A DNA stretch of 64,000 bases from an uncultured Clostridia bacterium (GTDB lineage: Bacteria > Bacillota > Clostridia > Christensenellales > Borkfalkiaceae). This document shows positions 31,142 to 41,567 of this stretch, piece after piece. The stretch lies in the NCBI GenBank assembly GCA_947624965.1, contig CANQMN010000002.1, positions 103,486 to 167,485 on the forward strand. Direction: 5' to 3'. The notes under the pieces were generated by a model. It had not been told where the DNA came from and ran no database searches. It worked only from the letters and a program-made list of their open reading frames with translations. Every line of letters begins with the position of its first letter. The first letter of the stretch is position 1. The translations under genes were made by a program, and so were the position numbers.

Positions 31142-32961
31142 TTTTTTACGAAAATTCCGCAGAAAGCGCCTTTGATCTCCGCTTTGTCGCAAAAATCCGT
31201 CCCGGACAGCAGTTCCCGATAGCCGCCCGAAAAATGTAGTACGTATTCCGAGGGAGAATGATTGACGACGACGTACGCCGCGGCGTCTCCCTTTTTCCGC
31301 TCAAAGACAAGGCAGGAAGCGTCTGCAAACACTTCGCGATAGTCCCCGTCCGCAAAGACGTCTTTCAGGAGCTCCCCGCGGATCTCGCCCAAGCGCAGAT
31401 AAAAGTCGTGTAGCGTACTCTCGGTGCGCTCCCATTCAAAACAGCCGCGGCAGAACGGGTCTGCATAGCCCTGCATGCCGATCTCGTCGCCGTAGTAGAC
31501 GCACGGCACGCCGGGTAGCGTATATTGGAGCAACGCCGCGAATTTGAGCTTTTCCGCCGCGTCGGCGCACTCGTCCTCGCTCATGAAGGTCTGCGCCATT
31601 TCGTCCTTGTCCGCGCAGACTTTTCCGCCGAGAACGGTCAAAACGCGCGGCGTATCGTGCGTTCCGAGAATGTTCATGAGGCAGTCTACCGTCGGTTTCG
31701 GGTAGTTATCGAGAAGCATGGCGATCGTTTCGCGGAGCATCGAAGTGTTTCCCGTCCGCACGAAGTCGAGCACGGCGTCTTTCAGCGGATAGTTCATCAC
31801 GCTGTCCAGCTCGAACCCTTGCAGATATTGCCGCCGCTCGTCGTAGGCAATTTTATTGGAAGCGTCCTCCCAGACTTCGCCGATGATGACGGCCTCCGCA
31901 TTTTCCGATTTCACGCTTTCGCGGATCATGCGCAAGAAGAAATCGGGCAATTCGTCCGCCACGTCCAGCCGATATCCGCCAATGCCGCAACGGAGCCACT
32001 GTTTGAGCACGCCGTCCTCCCCGCAGATAAAGTTTTGGTAGGAAGGCGAACGCTCGTTGACCGCGGGAAGCGTCTCGATGCCCCACCAGCTGTCGTAGGA
32101 ATCGGGAAAGGAATGAAAGTTATACCAGTCGGCATACTTCGATCCGCGGGACTGAAACGCGCCCACATCATCGTATCTTCCGTATTTGTTGAAGTAACGG
32201 CTGTCGTCGCCCGTATGATTGAACACGCCGTCGAGGATGATGCGGATGCCGCGCTTTGCCGCGTCCTCCACGAGCGCGCGAAGATCTTCCTCCGTGCCGA
32301 GCAATTCGTCGATCTTCCTGTAATCTCCCGTATCGTAGCGATGATTGGAATACGCCTCGAAGATGGGATTGAGATAGACGACGGAAACGTGGAGCGAGGC
32401 AAGATAGTCGAGTTTTTCGCGGATCCCGTTGAGATTTCCGCCGAAAAAGTCGTTGTTGAGCACTTTCCCGAACTGATTCGGACGGTAATTCGGCTGTCCG
32501 CCCCAATCGTCGCGCAAAATTTTATAGGGCGCGATCGGGCGATCGCCCGCCTTATAAAAGCGATCGGGGAAAATTTGGTACATGACGCTCCCTTTGAACC
32601 ATTCGGGCGTCGTGTAGCGCTCGTCATAGACGGTGAGCTGCCACGGGGACGGCGTTTCGGAGAGTTCCGCGCGGCGCAGTTTTCCGCAGCCGAGTCCCCT
32701 TTCTCCCAAATCGAACAGATAAAAATACAGTCCCGTGCGGTGAAGTTTTAGGGAGGCCGTCCAGCCCCGCGCCGTCTTTTGCATGGGAAACGCGGCAGCA
32801 CCTTCGCCGTCCCGCCACAAGATCAGGGAACAAACTTCGGCGGAGAAGTTCTCTTCTCCGCCTGCATTCCGATAAACTTGTAAGGTCAGTTCGCTTGCAC
32901 GGGGAACTGCCCCCGTGCGGCTCTTACACGCCCTGTCAAGAGGGTCATAGTAGAAATTCAT
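31135..32961 (-). CDS. Alpha-amylase family (GH13) glucan hydrolase, neopullulanase/cyclomaltodextrinase-like
   Basis: A 608-residue cytoplasmic alpha-glucan hydrolase. The N-terminal 110 residues form a beta domain (CBM34-like), followed by the GH13 barrel: DGVFNHTG (region I), GYRLDVADE with the nucleophile aspartate (region II), VIIGEVWED with the acid/base glutamate (region III) and LGTHDTPR (region IV). No signal peptide. As the last gene of the glycogen operon, 6 bp after glgP, it probably trims or debranches limit dextrins left by phosphorylase. Exact specificity is uncertain. Its stop codon lies within an interspersed repeat. Confidence 0.88.
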   Translation of the reverse strand: MNFYYDPLDRACKSRTGAVPRASELTLQVYRNAGGEENFSAEVCSLILWRDGEGAAAFPMQKTARGWTASLKLHRTGLYFYLFDLGERGLGCGKLRRAELSETPSPWQLTVYDERYTTPEWFKGSVMYQIFPDRFYKAGDRPIAPYKILRDDWGGQPNYRPNQFGKVLNNDFFGGNLNGIREKLDYLASLHVSVVYLNPIFEAYSNHRYDTGDYRKIDELLGTEEDLRALVEDAAKRGIRIILDGVFNHTGDDSRYFNKYGRYDDVGAFQSRGSKYADWYNFHSFPDSYDSWWGIETLPAVNERSPSYQNFICGEDGVLKQWLRCGIGGYRLDVADELPDFFLRMIRESVKSENAEAVIIGEVWEDASNKIAYDERRQYLQGFELDSVMNYPLKDAVLDFVRTGNTSMLRETIAMLLDNYPKPTVDCLMNILGTHDTPRVLTVLGGKVCADKDEMAQTFMSEDECADAAEKLKFAALLQYTLPGVPCVYYGDEIGMQGYADPFCRGCFEWERTESTLHDFYLRLGEIRGELLKDVFADGDYREVFADASCLVFERKKGDAAAYVVVNHSPSEYVLHFSGGYRELLSGTDFCDKAEIKGAFCGIFVKKQ

Positions 32962-32967
32962 GGCAGA

Positions 32968-35394
32968 TTATTTGTCGATGGATTTGAGATGCCAGATGCG
33001 GCTCGCGTAGTCGCGAATGCTTCTGTCCGCGGAGAAGTACCCCGCCGCTGCAATATTGTGCAGAGACTTGCGGTTCCAAGCCTTTTTATCGTTGCGATAG
33101 AGCTCCGACATGGCGTCCTGCGTTTTGCAGTACGATTCAAAGTCGGCAAGGCACATATAGGGATCCGCGACGGGCGCGTTCCGCAACAAATAGTTGGAGA
33201 TCTCCGCAAACGACGTGCCGTTGAAGCCCACGATGAGCGATTCGATGATCTTGCGCATGCCGGCGTCCTGATTGTAATACGCGCTCGAATTGTAGCCGCT
33301 CTGCCAGATCTCCTTTACCTCGTTGGCTTTCAGCCCGAAGATAAAGATGTTGTCCTCCCCTACCCGTTCCGCCATTTCGACGTTTGCGCCGTCCAGCGTG
33401 CCGATCGTCAGCGCGCCGTTTATCATGAACTTCATATTGCCCGTTCCGCTCGCTTCCTTGCCCGCCAAGGAGATCTGTTCGGAGATCTCGCTCGCCGGCA
33501 TCAGCTTTTCGGACATCGTAACGTTGTAGTTCTCCATGTACACGACGTTGAGCTTTTCGCGGATACGGGGATCGCGCGCGATCTCCTCGGAGAGGAAGCA
33601 GATGAGCTTCATGATCTGTTTCGCCATCTCGTAGCCCGCCGCCGCCTTCGCGCCGAAGATGTACGTCTTGGGAAGAACGTCCAGATCGGGATTTTCCCGC
33701 AAGGCATTGTATTCCGCGATGATGTGCAGAACGTTGAGAAGCTGGCGCTTGTATTCGTGCATGCGCTTTGCCTGCACGTCGAATACCGTATCGGGATCGA
33801 TGAGAAAGCCCTGCGTCTTGCGGGCATACTCCGCAAACTGTTCCTTCTTGATCCGCTTGATCTCGTCGAGACGTTTCAGCACGCTCTCGTCCTTCTCGAA
33901 CTTGGCGAAATCGGCAAGTTTGGAGGCGTCCTTCGCATAGCCTGTTCCGATGCACTCGTCGAGCAAGGCACAGAGCTCGGGGTTGGACTGGTTGAGCCAA
34001 CGCCTGTGCGCGATGCCGTTCGTAACGTTGGTGAACTTCTCGGGCGTATAATCGTAGAAATCCTTGAAGATGCTCTCTTTGATGATCTCGCTGTGCAGTT
34101 CGGAGACGCCGTTCACGCTGTGCGAGCCGAGCACGCAGAGATTCGCCATGCGCACCGAATTGTGCGAGAGCACGGACATGCGGGAAATTTTATTCCAATC
34201 GCCGGGATATTTGTGCCAAAGATCGTCGCAGAAGCGGCGGTTAATCTCTTTGAGAATGCCGTAAATGCGGGGAAGCCTGCGGGCGACGAGATCTTCCGCC
34301 CACGTTTCGAGCGCTTCCGCGAGCACAGTGTGGTTGGTATAGGCGCACGTCGCGGTCGTAATTTTCCACGCGGTGTCCCATTCAAAATAATTTTCGTCCA
34401 CAAGGATACGCATGAGCTCGGGAATGGCGAGCGCGGGATGGGTATCGTTGATGTGGATCGCCGCCATCTGTGGAAGAAGCGTGAGGGAGCCGTAGCGGCG
34501 CTTGTGGTCGGATACGATACATTGCAGGGACGCCGAAACGAGGAAGTATTGCTGTTTGAGACGGAGTGACTTGCCTTCGTAGTGGTTATCCGAGGGATAG
34601 AGCACCTTGGAGATGAGTTCCGCCTCGCTCTCGTCGCGCATGACTTCGTCGTAATTGCCCTGCGAGAAGAGCTGCATGTCGAACTTCTGCACGGCGCGGG
34701 AACGCCACAGGCGCAACACGCTCACCGCCTGCGAATCCGCGCCCGAAACCATCATGTCGTACGCGGTCGCCTCCACTTCCTTTGCGTTGTGATAGACGGT
34801 CTCCATGCCGTGATCCGTCCACTTCTCTTCGAGTTCGCCGTCGAAACGGACGATGAACTGTTTGTCGGTGCGCTGGGTAAGCCACGCTTCGCCGCCGGGA
34901 AGCCATACGTCGGGAAGCTCGATCTGCCACCCGTCTACGATCTTTTGCTTAAAGAGCCCGTACTGATAGCAGATGGAAAAGCCCATCGCGGGATAATTCT
35001 GCGTCGCGAGCCCGTCCAAAAAGCATGCGGCGAGCCTTCCGAGCCCCCCGTTTCCGAGCCCCGCGTCCGGCTCTTCCTCATAGAGTTCGTCGAGCGTAAC
35101 GTTGAAACTTTTCAGCGCGTCCTGCAACGGCTTTTCGATGCCGAGATTGTACACGCTGTTTTTGAGCGAGCGCCCCATGAGGAACTCCATGCAGAGGTAA
35201 TAGACCCTCTTTGCACGCGCTTCCTTGGTCTTCAAATGGAACCGCTGTCTCTTTTCGAGCATGATGTCTCTCACGCTCATCACGACGGCTTTGTAGATCT
35301 GTTCCCGCGATGCTTCGGCGGGTGCAACGCCGAAGTACCGCGTGATCTTTCCGCCGATCAGTTGTTTCGCTTCCTGTTCGGTAAGTTTGTTCAT
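32968..35394 (-). CDS. glgP: Glycogen phosphorylase
   Basis: An 808-residue PLP enzyme that releases glucose-1-phosphate from glycogen. The N-terminal family motif is YLCMEFLMGRSLKN, followed by GLGNGGLGRLAACFLDGLATQNYPAMGF. The PLP-lysine segment is EASGTGNMKFMINGALTIGTLDGANVEM (lysine near 655). The length is typical. It is transcribed after glgA, so synthesis and breakdown genes share one operon. Confidence 0.96.
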   Translation of the reverse strand: MNKLTEQEAKQLIGGKITRYFGVAPAEASREQIYKAVVMSVRDIMLEKRQRFHLKTKEARAKRVYYLCMEFLMGRSLKNSVYNLGIEKPLQDALKSFNVTLDELYEEEPDAGLGNGGLGRLAACFLDGLATQNYPAMGFSICYQYGLFKQKIVDGWQIELPDVWLPGGEAWLTQRTDKQFIVRFDGELEEKWTDHGMETVYHNAKEVEATAYDMMVSGADSQAVSVLRLWRSRAVQKFDMQLFSQGNYDEVMRDESEAELISKVLYPSDNHYEGKSLRLKQQYFLVSASLQCIVSDHKRRYGSLTLLPQMAAIHINDTHPALAIPELMRILVDENYFEWDTAWKITTATCAYTNHTVLAEALETWAEDLVARRLPRIYGILKEINRRFCDDLWHKYPGDWNKISRMSVLSHNSVRMANLCVLGSHSVNGVSELHSEIIKESIFKDFYDYTPEKFTNVTNGIAHRRWLNQSNPELCALLDECIGTGYAKDASKLADFAKFEKDESVLKRLDEIKRIKKEQFAEYARKTQGFLIDPDTVFDVQAKRMHEYKRQLLNVLHIIAEYNALRENPDLDVLPKTYIFGAKAAAGYEMAKQIMKLICFLSEEIARDPRIREKLNVVYMENYNVTMSEKLMPASEISEQISLAGKEASGTGNMKFMINGALTIGTLDGANVEMAERVGEDNIFIFGLKANEVKEIWQSGYNSSAYYNQDAGMRKIIESLIVGFNGTSFAEISNYLLRNAPVADPYMCLADFESYCKTQDAMSELYRNDKKAWNRKSLHNIAAAGYFSADRSIRDYASRIWHLKSIDK

Positions 35395-35428
35395 GTGTTT
35401 AAGATGTATCTCCTGAAATTTTGTCGCT

Positions 35429-37012
35429 TTAATTCAGTAAGCCGGAATACAACTCCTCGTAACTTGCGGCGGATTTCGCCCAAGTAAAGTCGGTCTCCAT
35501 AGCTTTTTTCACCAATTTTGCCCATTCGCTACGGTTCCGATACAGCGCGATCGCCTCGTTGAGGACGTACAACATATCGTACGCGTTGTAGTCGCGGAAG
35601 GTGAAACCGTTCCCGCCCGCGCCGTACGGCGTGATGCTGTCTTTGAGCCCGCCCGTTTCGCGGACGATCGAGACGGTGCCGTAGCGCGCGGCGATCATCT
35701 GCGAGAGCCCGCAAGGCTCGCTCTTGGAGGGCATCAGGAAGATGTCCGCGCCCGAATAGATCTTGCGCGAGAGATCGGAATTGAAAGAGATCACCGATAC
35801 GACCTTCCCCTGATACCGCCGCGCGAGATCGGAGAAATAGTTCTCGTAGGTGGAGTCGCCCGTCCCGAGCAAGACGAATTGAATGTCTTGGCGGAGCGCC
35901 TGTTCGATGACTTCCTTCACGAGATCCAGCCCCTTGTGCGTAACGAGGCGGGTGATCATCGCGACGACGGGCGTCTCGGCCTTCACGGGCAGATTGAGCA
36001 TTCTCTGCAACTCTTCCTTGCAGACCGCTTTCTTCGCGGGATCCGCCGCGGAATAGTTGGCAAACAGCGAAGCGTCCGTCGCGGGATCGTAGTAATCGGG
36101 GTCGATCCCGTTGAGGATGCCGCACAGCTTGAACTCATTGCGCCGCACGATGGGATCCAGCCCGTGCGAATAGTAAGGATCTTTGATCTCTTCGGCGTAC
36201 GTCGGGCTCACCGTGGAAAACCGTTCGCAACACTCGATCGCCCCCTTCATGAGGTTGATACAGCGGTCGTATTCGACGAGATATCTGTACCGTTCCGAGA
36301 TCCCGAAGAGATCTTCGAGGATGTCGAGCGAATACTTCCCCTGATATTCGATGTTGTGAATGGTGAATACCGCGCGGATGAACTGGTATTCGGGACGGAA
36401 GCAATATATCGTTTTGAGATAGAGCGCGGCGAGCGCGGCCTGCCAGTCGTGGCAATGCAGGATCTCGGGATAGAACCCCACAAAGGAAAGGATCTCCATC
36501 ACGCTGCGGCAAAAGAACGCGAACCGCTCGCCGTCGTCGTAATATCCGTAGCATCCCGGACGCTTGAAATAGTATTCGTTATCCACGAAATAATACGTTA
36601 CGTTGTCCGAGCGGTACTCGAAGATGCCGCAATACTGGTTTCGCCACGAGAGCGGCACAAAGATGTTTCCGATGAACTTGAAGTCTTTGCGGTAATCCTT
36701 CTTGATGTCCTGATAGAGCGGAATAATTACGCGGACGTCGTATTTTTCGCTCTTCGCAAGCGCCTTGGAGAGCGATCCGATCACTTCCGCGAGCCCGCCC
36801 GTCGCGATGAAGGGCGCCGCCTCGGAGGCAACGAAGAGAATTTTTCTCCTCGGCTCCACGGTCATTTCCGCGGGCGTCTGTGCGGGAACGCACTCCTTGG
36901 GCTCCACGATCTCCACGGACGCCGCTTCCCCATGCACGGTTTCCTTCTTGACACTCTTTGCAGACGGCCTCTTCGCCGCCGCTTTTTTGGTCTCCGTCGT
37001 TTTGGTGCTCAT
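35429..37012 (-). CDS. glgA: Glycogen synthase (ADP-glucose dependent, GT5)
   Basis: A 527-residue glucosyltransferase that elongates alpha-1,4-glucan from ADP-glucose. Residues 1-55 are an unusual Lys/Ala/Glu/Pro-rich, probably disordered extension; the GT5 fold starts at KILFVASEAAPFIATGGLAEVIG. The usual KTGGL ADP-glucose loop reads ATGGL, a variation also known in other Firmicutes enzymes. The C-terminal half carries the ADP-binding MPSKSEPCGLSQMIAARYGT and TGGLKDSI. GGAGGAAACT precedes the ATG. It follows glgD after a 69-bp gap containing a GC hairpin. Confidence 0.95.
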   Translation of the reverse strand: MSTKTTETKKAAAKRPSAKSVKKETVHGEAASVEIVEPKECVPAQTPAEMTVEPRRKILFVASEAAPFIATGGLAEVIGSLSKALAKSEKYDVRVIIPLYQDIKKDYRKDFKFIGNIFVPLSWRNQYCGIFEYRSDNVTYYFVDNEYYFKRPGCYGYYDDGERFAFFCRSVMEILSFVGFYPEILHCHDWQAALAALYLKTIYCFRPEYQFIRAVFTIHNIEYQGKYSLDILEDLFGISERYRYLVEYDRCINLMKGAIECCERFSTVSPTYAEEIKDPYYSHGLDPIVRRNEFKLCGILNGIDPDYYDPATDASLFANYSAADPAKKAVCKEELQRMLNLPVKAETPVVAMITRLVTHKGLDLVKEVIEQALRQDIQFVLLGTGDSTYENYFSDLARRYQGKVVSVISFNSDLSRKIYSGADIFLMPSKSEPCGLSQMIAARYGTVSIVRETGGLKDSITPYGAGGNGFTFRDYNAYDMLYVLNEAIALYRNRSEWAKLVKKAMETDFTWAKSAASYEELYSGLLN

Positions 37013-37081
37013 AGTTTCCTCCTTATCATTCCCCTTTATTTTTTGCGCGGGTTTGCACCGCGCTTCCCCCCGTTCGGTAAA

Positions 37082-38203
37082 TTACAGCATCCTGCCCTTT
37101 GCGATGAAATAAGGAAGCGACTCGCAGCCCGCAAGGTGTCTGCGATCGCGGATGACGACGTTCTTATCGGTAATGACGCAATCGAGGCTGACGTCCGTCC
37201 CGATCACGTTATCCTGCATGATGACGGAATTTTTCACGACGCTCCCCTTTCCGACCTTCACGCCGCGGAACAGAATGCAGTTCTCGACGGTCCCCTCGAT
37301 GACGCATCCGTCGGAGATGAGCGAATTTTTCACGACCGCCCCTTCGAGATATTTGGAAGGCGCGCTGTCGCGGACCTTCGTGTAGATATCGCGGTTCCCG
37401 AAGAGTTCCTCGCGCACGTCGCGGCGGAGAAGCTCCATGCTGTGCTTGAAATAGTCCTCCATGGAGTTGACGCCCGCATAGTAGCCCTTGAATCCGTAGC
37501 CGTAAATTTTCAGGGTGTCCACGTTTTTGGCGAGAATGTCCCTGCCAAAACTGGAAAATCCGCGCGTTACCGCGTTCTGAATGGTGTTGATGAGAAATTC
37601 GCGGCTCATCACCATGACGTTCACATAGAGATTGTACGCCTTCCCCTTCTTCAAATCGCCCGGGTTGATCTTCAATCCCTTGATCCGCCCCGTCGCATCG
37701 GGTTGCAACGTGATGAAATAGGACGATTCGCACGGCTGGTCCTCTTCGTGATAGACCATCGTGATATCCGCCCCCTTCTCCTCGTGGAAGCGCACGATAT
37801 CGCCGACGTCCATATGCGCGATGCCGTCGCAGTCGGAGACGACGACATAGTCCTCGCTCCGATGGGTGAGAAAGCCCGTAATGCCCATGAGCGCTTCGAG
37901 GCGGGTGGTGTAGGGCTTATCCGTGTCGTCGGAGTAAGGCGGCAACAAAATGATCCCGCCGTCCTTCCTCGCAAGATCCCATTCCTTCCCGCTGCCCAAA
38001 TGGTCGATGAGCGACTGGTAGTTGTTCTTCGTTACGATACCGACCGTCGTGATGCCCGAATTTACCAAATTCGAGAGCGCGAAATCAATGAGGCGGTATC
38101 TTCCCCCGAACGGGACGGACGCCATCGTGCGGTGCCGCGAAAGTTCGGGAATATTTTCATCGTGAACGTTGGAAAAAATAACGCCGACCGTAGAATGTGC
38201 CAT
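37082..38203 (-). CDS. glgD: GlgD subunit of glucose-1-phosphate adenylyltransferase
   Basis: A 373-residue paralogue of GlgC found in Firmicutes, where it forms a hetero-oligomer with GlgC and boosts its activity. It has the nucleotidyltransferase fold start (VGVIFSNVHDENIPELSRHRTMASVPFGGRYRLIDFALSNLVNSGI), but the catalytic GGxGxRL loop of GlgC is replaced by this non-glycine sequence, typical of GlgD. A left-handed beta-helix of hexapeptide repeats occupies about residues 275-365. It lies 3 bp after glgC. Confidence 0.95.
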   Translation of the reverse strand: MAHSTVGVIFSNVHDENIPELSRHRTMASVPFGGRYRLIDFALSNLVNSGITTVGIVTKNNYQSLIDHLGSGKEWDLARKDGGIILLPPYSDDTDKPYTTRLEALMGITGFLTHRSEDYVVVSDCDGIAHMDVGDIVRFHEEKGADITMVYHEEDQPCESSYFITLQPDATGRIKGLKINPGDLKKGKAYNLYVNVMVMSREFLINTIQNAVTRGFSSFGRDILAKNVDTLKIYGYGFKGYYAGVNSMEDYFKHSMELLRRDVREELFGNRDIYTKVRDSAPSKYLEGAVVKNSLISDGCVIEGTVENCILFRGVKVGKGSVVKNSVIMQDNVIGTDVSLDCVITDKNVVIRDRRHLAGCESLPYFIAKGRML

Positions 38204-38206
38204 CTC

Positions 38207-39403
38207 TTATTCCCCCTTGTAATCCTTGTCGAGGATCACGCCGCCCTTGACGACCGCGCCCTCCCCGATCTCGATATTTCTTCCGAGCACGGCGATCCCC
38301 GCGCCCGCGCTTTTGCTCTCGCCCACTTTCGCATTCTCGCCCACGACGACGTTTTCGTCGATGATGGAATATTCGACGACGGCGCCCGCCTTCACGACGG
38401 TCCCCGCCATGACGACGGCGTCCTTCACGACGGCGCCCTTTTCGACGACGACGTTGGAGGCAAGGACGGAATGTTTTACCGTCCCCTCGATCTCACAGCC
38501 GAGCGCGATCATGGAGTTTTCCACGTCCGCCGTCTCGCCGATATATTCGGGCGGCGCGAGCGGATTGCGCGAATGGATCTTCCAGTCGGCGTCTGCCACG
38601 TCGAACGCGGGTTCCTCGCCGAGCAGATCCATATTGGATTCCCACAGGGAAGAGATCGTCCCGACGTCCTTCCAATATCCGTGGAAGCGGTAAGAATACA
38701 TCTTCTCGCCCGCGTTGAGCATCGCGGGGAGAATGTTCTTGCCGAAATCCTTCTCGGATTCGGGATTTTCGTCGTCCGCGGCGAGATATTTGAAGAGCTT
38801 TTCCGCCGTGAAGATATAGATGCCCATGGAGGCGAGATTGCTCTTGGGGACCTTCGGCTTTTCTTCAAACTCGTAAATGGAGCCGTCCGGATTGCAGTTG
38901 AGAATGCCGAAGCGGGAAGCCTCCTTCATCGGGACTTCGATCGCGGCGATCGTGCAGTCCGCCCCCGTCGCCTTGTGCGCGCGGAGCATGGCGGCATAGT
39001 CCATTTTATAGATATGGTCGCCCGAGAGGATGAGAACGTAGTCGGGATCGTACCGCTTCATAAACGACATGTTCTGATAGATGGCGTTCGCGGTGCCCTC
39101 GAACCACGAGGATCTCTTCTTCGCCTGATAAGGGGACAGGATATGGACGCCGCCGTAAGCGCGGTCCAGATCCCACGGCTGCCCGTTTCCGATGTACTCG
39201 TTCAGTTCGAGCGGTTCGTATTGCGTGAGCACCCCCACCGTATCGATCCCCGAATTGATGCAGTTGGAGAGCGGGAAATCGATGATGCGGTACTTCGCGC
39301 CGAACGCGACCGCAGGTTTCGCGATGTTATTGGTGAGCGCATACAGTCTCGAACCCTGTCCGCCCGCCAAGAGCATCGCAACGCATTCTTTCTTTCTCAA
39401 CAT
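38207..39403 (-). CDS. glgC: Glucose-1-phosphate adenylyltransferase
   Basis: A 398-residue enzyme that makes ADP-glucose, the committed step of glycogen synthesis. The N-terminal catalytic loop is [16 protein letters not shown], followed by [25 protein letters not shown]. Substrate motifs are [22 protein letters not shown] and [11 protein letters not shown]-terminal beta-helix of hexapeptide repeats (about 290-395) carries the allosteric and oligomer surface. It lies 15 bp after glgB with a GGGGGG-type ribosome site. Confidence 0.96.
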   Translation of the reverse strand: MLRKKECVAMLLAGGQGSRLYALTNNIAKPAVAFGAKYRIIDFPLSNCINSGIDTVGVLTQYEPLELNEYIGNGQPWDLDRAYGGVHILSPYQAKKRSSWFEGTANAIYQNMSFMKRYDPDYVLILSGDHIYKMDYAAMLRAHKATGADCTIAAIEVPMKEASRFGILNCNPDGSIYEFEEKPKVPKSNLASMGIYIFTAEKLFKYLAADDENPESEKDFGKNILPAMLNAGEKMYSYRFHGYWKDVGTISSLWESNMDLLGEEPAFDVADADWKIHSRNPLAPPEYIGETADVENSMIALGCEIEGTVKHSVLASNVVVEKGAVVKDAVVMAGTVVKAGAVVEYSIIDENVVVGENAKVGESKSAGAGIAVLGRNIEIGEGAVVKGGVILDKDYKGE

Positions 39404-39418
39404 ATGGTTACCCCCCTG

Positions 39419-41341
39419 TTATTTACGATTTGATCTTGCCGCTTGCGACGTCTCCTCCGCCTCTCTTACGAGATAGAGACAGGAGAATTTGGGCATCGCA
39501 ATCGGGATGGAATACTGTTTTCCGTGGCTGGGGCGTTTGATCGCCGAAAATACGCGCTTTTTCAGCTTGCCGTCCCCGCCGTATTTCGGCGAATCGGAAC
39601 TAAACGCCAAGCGGTATTTGCCCTTTTTGTCCACGCCGAGCATATAGTCGTCCGCGTCCGCCCCCGAGAACGAGACGAGCGCGATCACTTCGTTCCCCGC
39701 CCTGTCGCGGCGGAGGAAGGAGACGATATTTCTGTCCGCGTCGTCGGGCGCCAGCCACTCGAAGCCGTCCCACGAATCTTCGATCTCGTAGAAAGCGGGC
39801 GTGGAACGGTAAAATTCGTTGAGCTCGCGCACGTAGACGGAGAGCTTTCCGTGCAGTTCGTAGCGGTCGCGGAGGAAAAATTCCAACCCCTCGCGATAGT
39901 CCCATTCCTTGAACTGTCCGAACTCGTACCCCATGAAATTGAGCTTTTTCCCGGGGTGCGCCGTCATGTAGCCGAGGAACGCCCGCACGCCCGCGAACTT
40001 CTCCCCGTATTCGCCCGGCATCTTATTGATGAGCGAACATTTCCCGTGCACCACTTCGTCGTGCGAGATGGGCAAAACATAGTTCTCCGAAAAGGCGTAC
40101 ATCATGGAAAACGTAAGTTTGTTGTGGCATCCCATCCTGAAATACGGGTTGAGGCTCACATAGGAGAGCACGTCGTTCATCCAGCCCATATTCCATTTGA
40201 AATTGAAGCCGAGCCCGCCGACGCTCCCGGGTTTGGTAACGAGCCCCCAAGCCGTCGATTCCTCCGCGATCATGAGCGCGTACGGGAAGCGCAAAAACAC
40301 CGCTTCGTTGAGCTTGCGCAGGAACGCGATGGCTTCGAGATTTTTGTTTTCGCCGTAGATATTGGGGACCCATTCGCCCTCTTTTTTGTCGTAATCGAGG
40401 TAGAGCATGGAGGCGACGGCGTCCACACGAAGCCCGTCCGCATGGTATTTGTCGAAGAAGAAACAGGCGTCCGAAATGAGGAAGGAGAGCACTTCTTCCC
40501 TGCCGTAATCGAAACGGCGGGTCCCCCAGCTCTTATGTTCCATCCTGTCCCACTGGCTGCTCTCGTACAGCGGCATGCCGTCAAATTCGTAGAGCCCGTG
40601 CGCGTCCTTCGGGAAGTGCGCGGGCACCCAGTCCAAGATCACGCCGATGCCCGCTTTGTGGAACTCGTCCACGAGGTACATAAAATCGTGCGGCGTCCCG
40701 AGGCGGGACGTAACGGCATAATAGCCCGTGACCTGATATCCCCACGAACCGTCGAACGGATATTCGGTGACGGGCATAAATTCGACATGCGTATAGCCCA
40801 TTTCCTTCACATAGGGAACGAGCTCCTTCGCAAGATCGCGATAGGAGAGAAAATTTCCGTCCTCGTGGCGCTTCCACGAGAGAAGATTGACTTCGTAAAT
40901 GTTGACGGGCGAGGAATAGACGCTGCGCTTTTCCAGCGCGGAAAAATATTCGCCGTCCCCCCACTCGTATCCTTCGAGGTCGTAGAGCTTGGAGGCAGTC
41001 TTGGGCGGCGTCTCCGTATGGAACCCGACGGGGTCCGCTTTCATGAGCTTTCTGCCGTCCTGCGCGACGACGCAATATTTATAGGTGTCGTACTGCTTTA
41101 CGCCCGCGATGAACAGTTCAAACGTCTCGCCGTCCACCATGCGTTCCATCACGTTCGCGGCGTCGTTCCAACCGTTGAAATCGCCCACCACGGAGACGCT
41201 CCGCGCATGCGGAGCCCATACGCGGAAGATGTAACCCGTCCCCTCCGCGCGCGTCTCGGGGTGAGCGCCGAAGATCTCATAGATCCTGTCGTTTTTTCCG
41301 TGATGATACAGGTAAAGCGGAAAATCCGTTTCCTTTTGCAT
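39419..41341 (-). CDS. glgB: 1,4-alpha-glucan branching enzyme
   Basis: A 640-residue GH13 enzyme that introduces alpha-1,6 branches into glycogen. It has a CBM48 domain (about 20-110, YIFRVWAPHARSVSVVGDFNGWN) and a barrel with DWVPAHFPKDAHGL, the nucleophile in GLRVDAVASMLYLDY, the acid/base glutamate in LMIAEES, and LPISHDEVVHGK. A C-terminal amylase beta domain follows. It is the first gene of the operon, downstream of a consensus promoter and an 80-nt leader. Confidence 0.96.
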   Translation of the reverse strand: MQKETDFPLYLYHHGKNDRIYEIFGAHPETRAEGTGYIFRVWAPHARSVSVVGDFNGWNDAANVMERMVDGETFELFIAGVKQYDTYKYCVVAQDGRKLMKADPVGFHTETPPKTASKLYDLEGYEWGDGEYFSALEKRSVYSSPVNIYEVNLLSWKRHEDGNFLSYRDLAKELVPYVKEMGYTHVEFMPVTEYPFDGSWGYQVTGYYAVTSRLGTPHDFMYLVDEFHKAGIGVILDWVPAHFPKDAHGLYEFDGMPLYESSQWDRMEHKSWGTRRFDYGREEVLSFLISDACFFFDKYHADGLRVDAVASMLYLDYDKKEGEWVPNIYGENKNLEAIAFLRKLNEAVFLRFPYALMIAEESTAWGLVTKPGSVGGLGFNFKWNMGWMNDVLSYVSLNPYFRMGCHNKLTFSMMYAFSENYVLPISHDEVVHGKCSLINKMPGEYGEKFAGVRAFLGYMTAHPGKKLNFMGYEFGQFKEWDYREGLEFFLRDRYELHGKLSVYVRELNEFYRSTPAFYEIEDSWDGFEWLAPDDADRNIVSFLRRDRAGNEVIALVSFSGADADDYMLGVDKKGKYRLAFSSDSPKYGGDGKLKKRVFSAIKRPSHGKQYSIPIAMPKFSCLYLVREAEETSQAARSNRK

Positions 41342-41428
41342 CTGTTATTCCCCCTGTTTCCGCCCGTCCGTCCGGCGATGCGGACGGCGCGCTCAAACTT
41401 GCGGGAAACCCCGCAGTCTGTCGTATCT

Positions 41429-41457
41429 ATTATACTATATATTGTGCTCGGTTTCAA
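41429..41457 (-). promoter_or_regulatory. Promoter of the glycogen operon
   Basis: TTGAAA (41457-41452), a 17-nt spacer and TATAAT (41434-41429). The leader is about 80 nt, contains a small GC hairpin, and ends with GGGGGAATAACAG before the glgB ATG. Confidence 0.85.
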
Positions 41458-41515
41458 TACCAAATTTTAATTTTTTCTTCTTTTTTCCAAAAAAATTCCG
41501 CGCCGCAAGCGCGCG

Positions 41516-41550
41516 AAAAAGCCCCCTTTCCGCGCATGCGGAAGGAGGCG
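41516..41550 (-). terminator. Terminator of murC
   Basis: On the - strand, GCCTCCTTCCGC and GCGGAAAGGGGGC pair imperfectly and are followed by TTTTT. Confidence 0.7.
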
Positions 41551-41567
41551 GACGGCGGCGTCGCCGC

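Noticed and set aside
35879..39433. A 1184-codon + strand frame across glgA, glgD and glgC
   Set aside because: It runs antisense through three well-recognised genes and their junctions. Composition is Arg/His/Asp/Val-rich as expected for a shadow frame.
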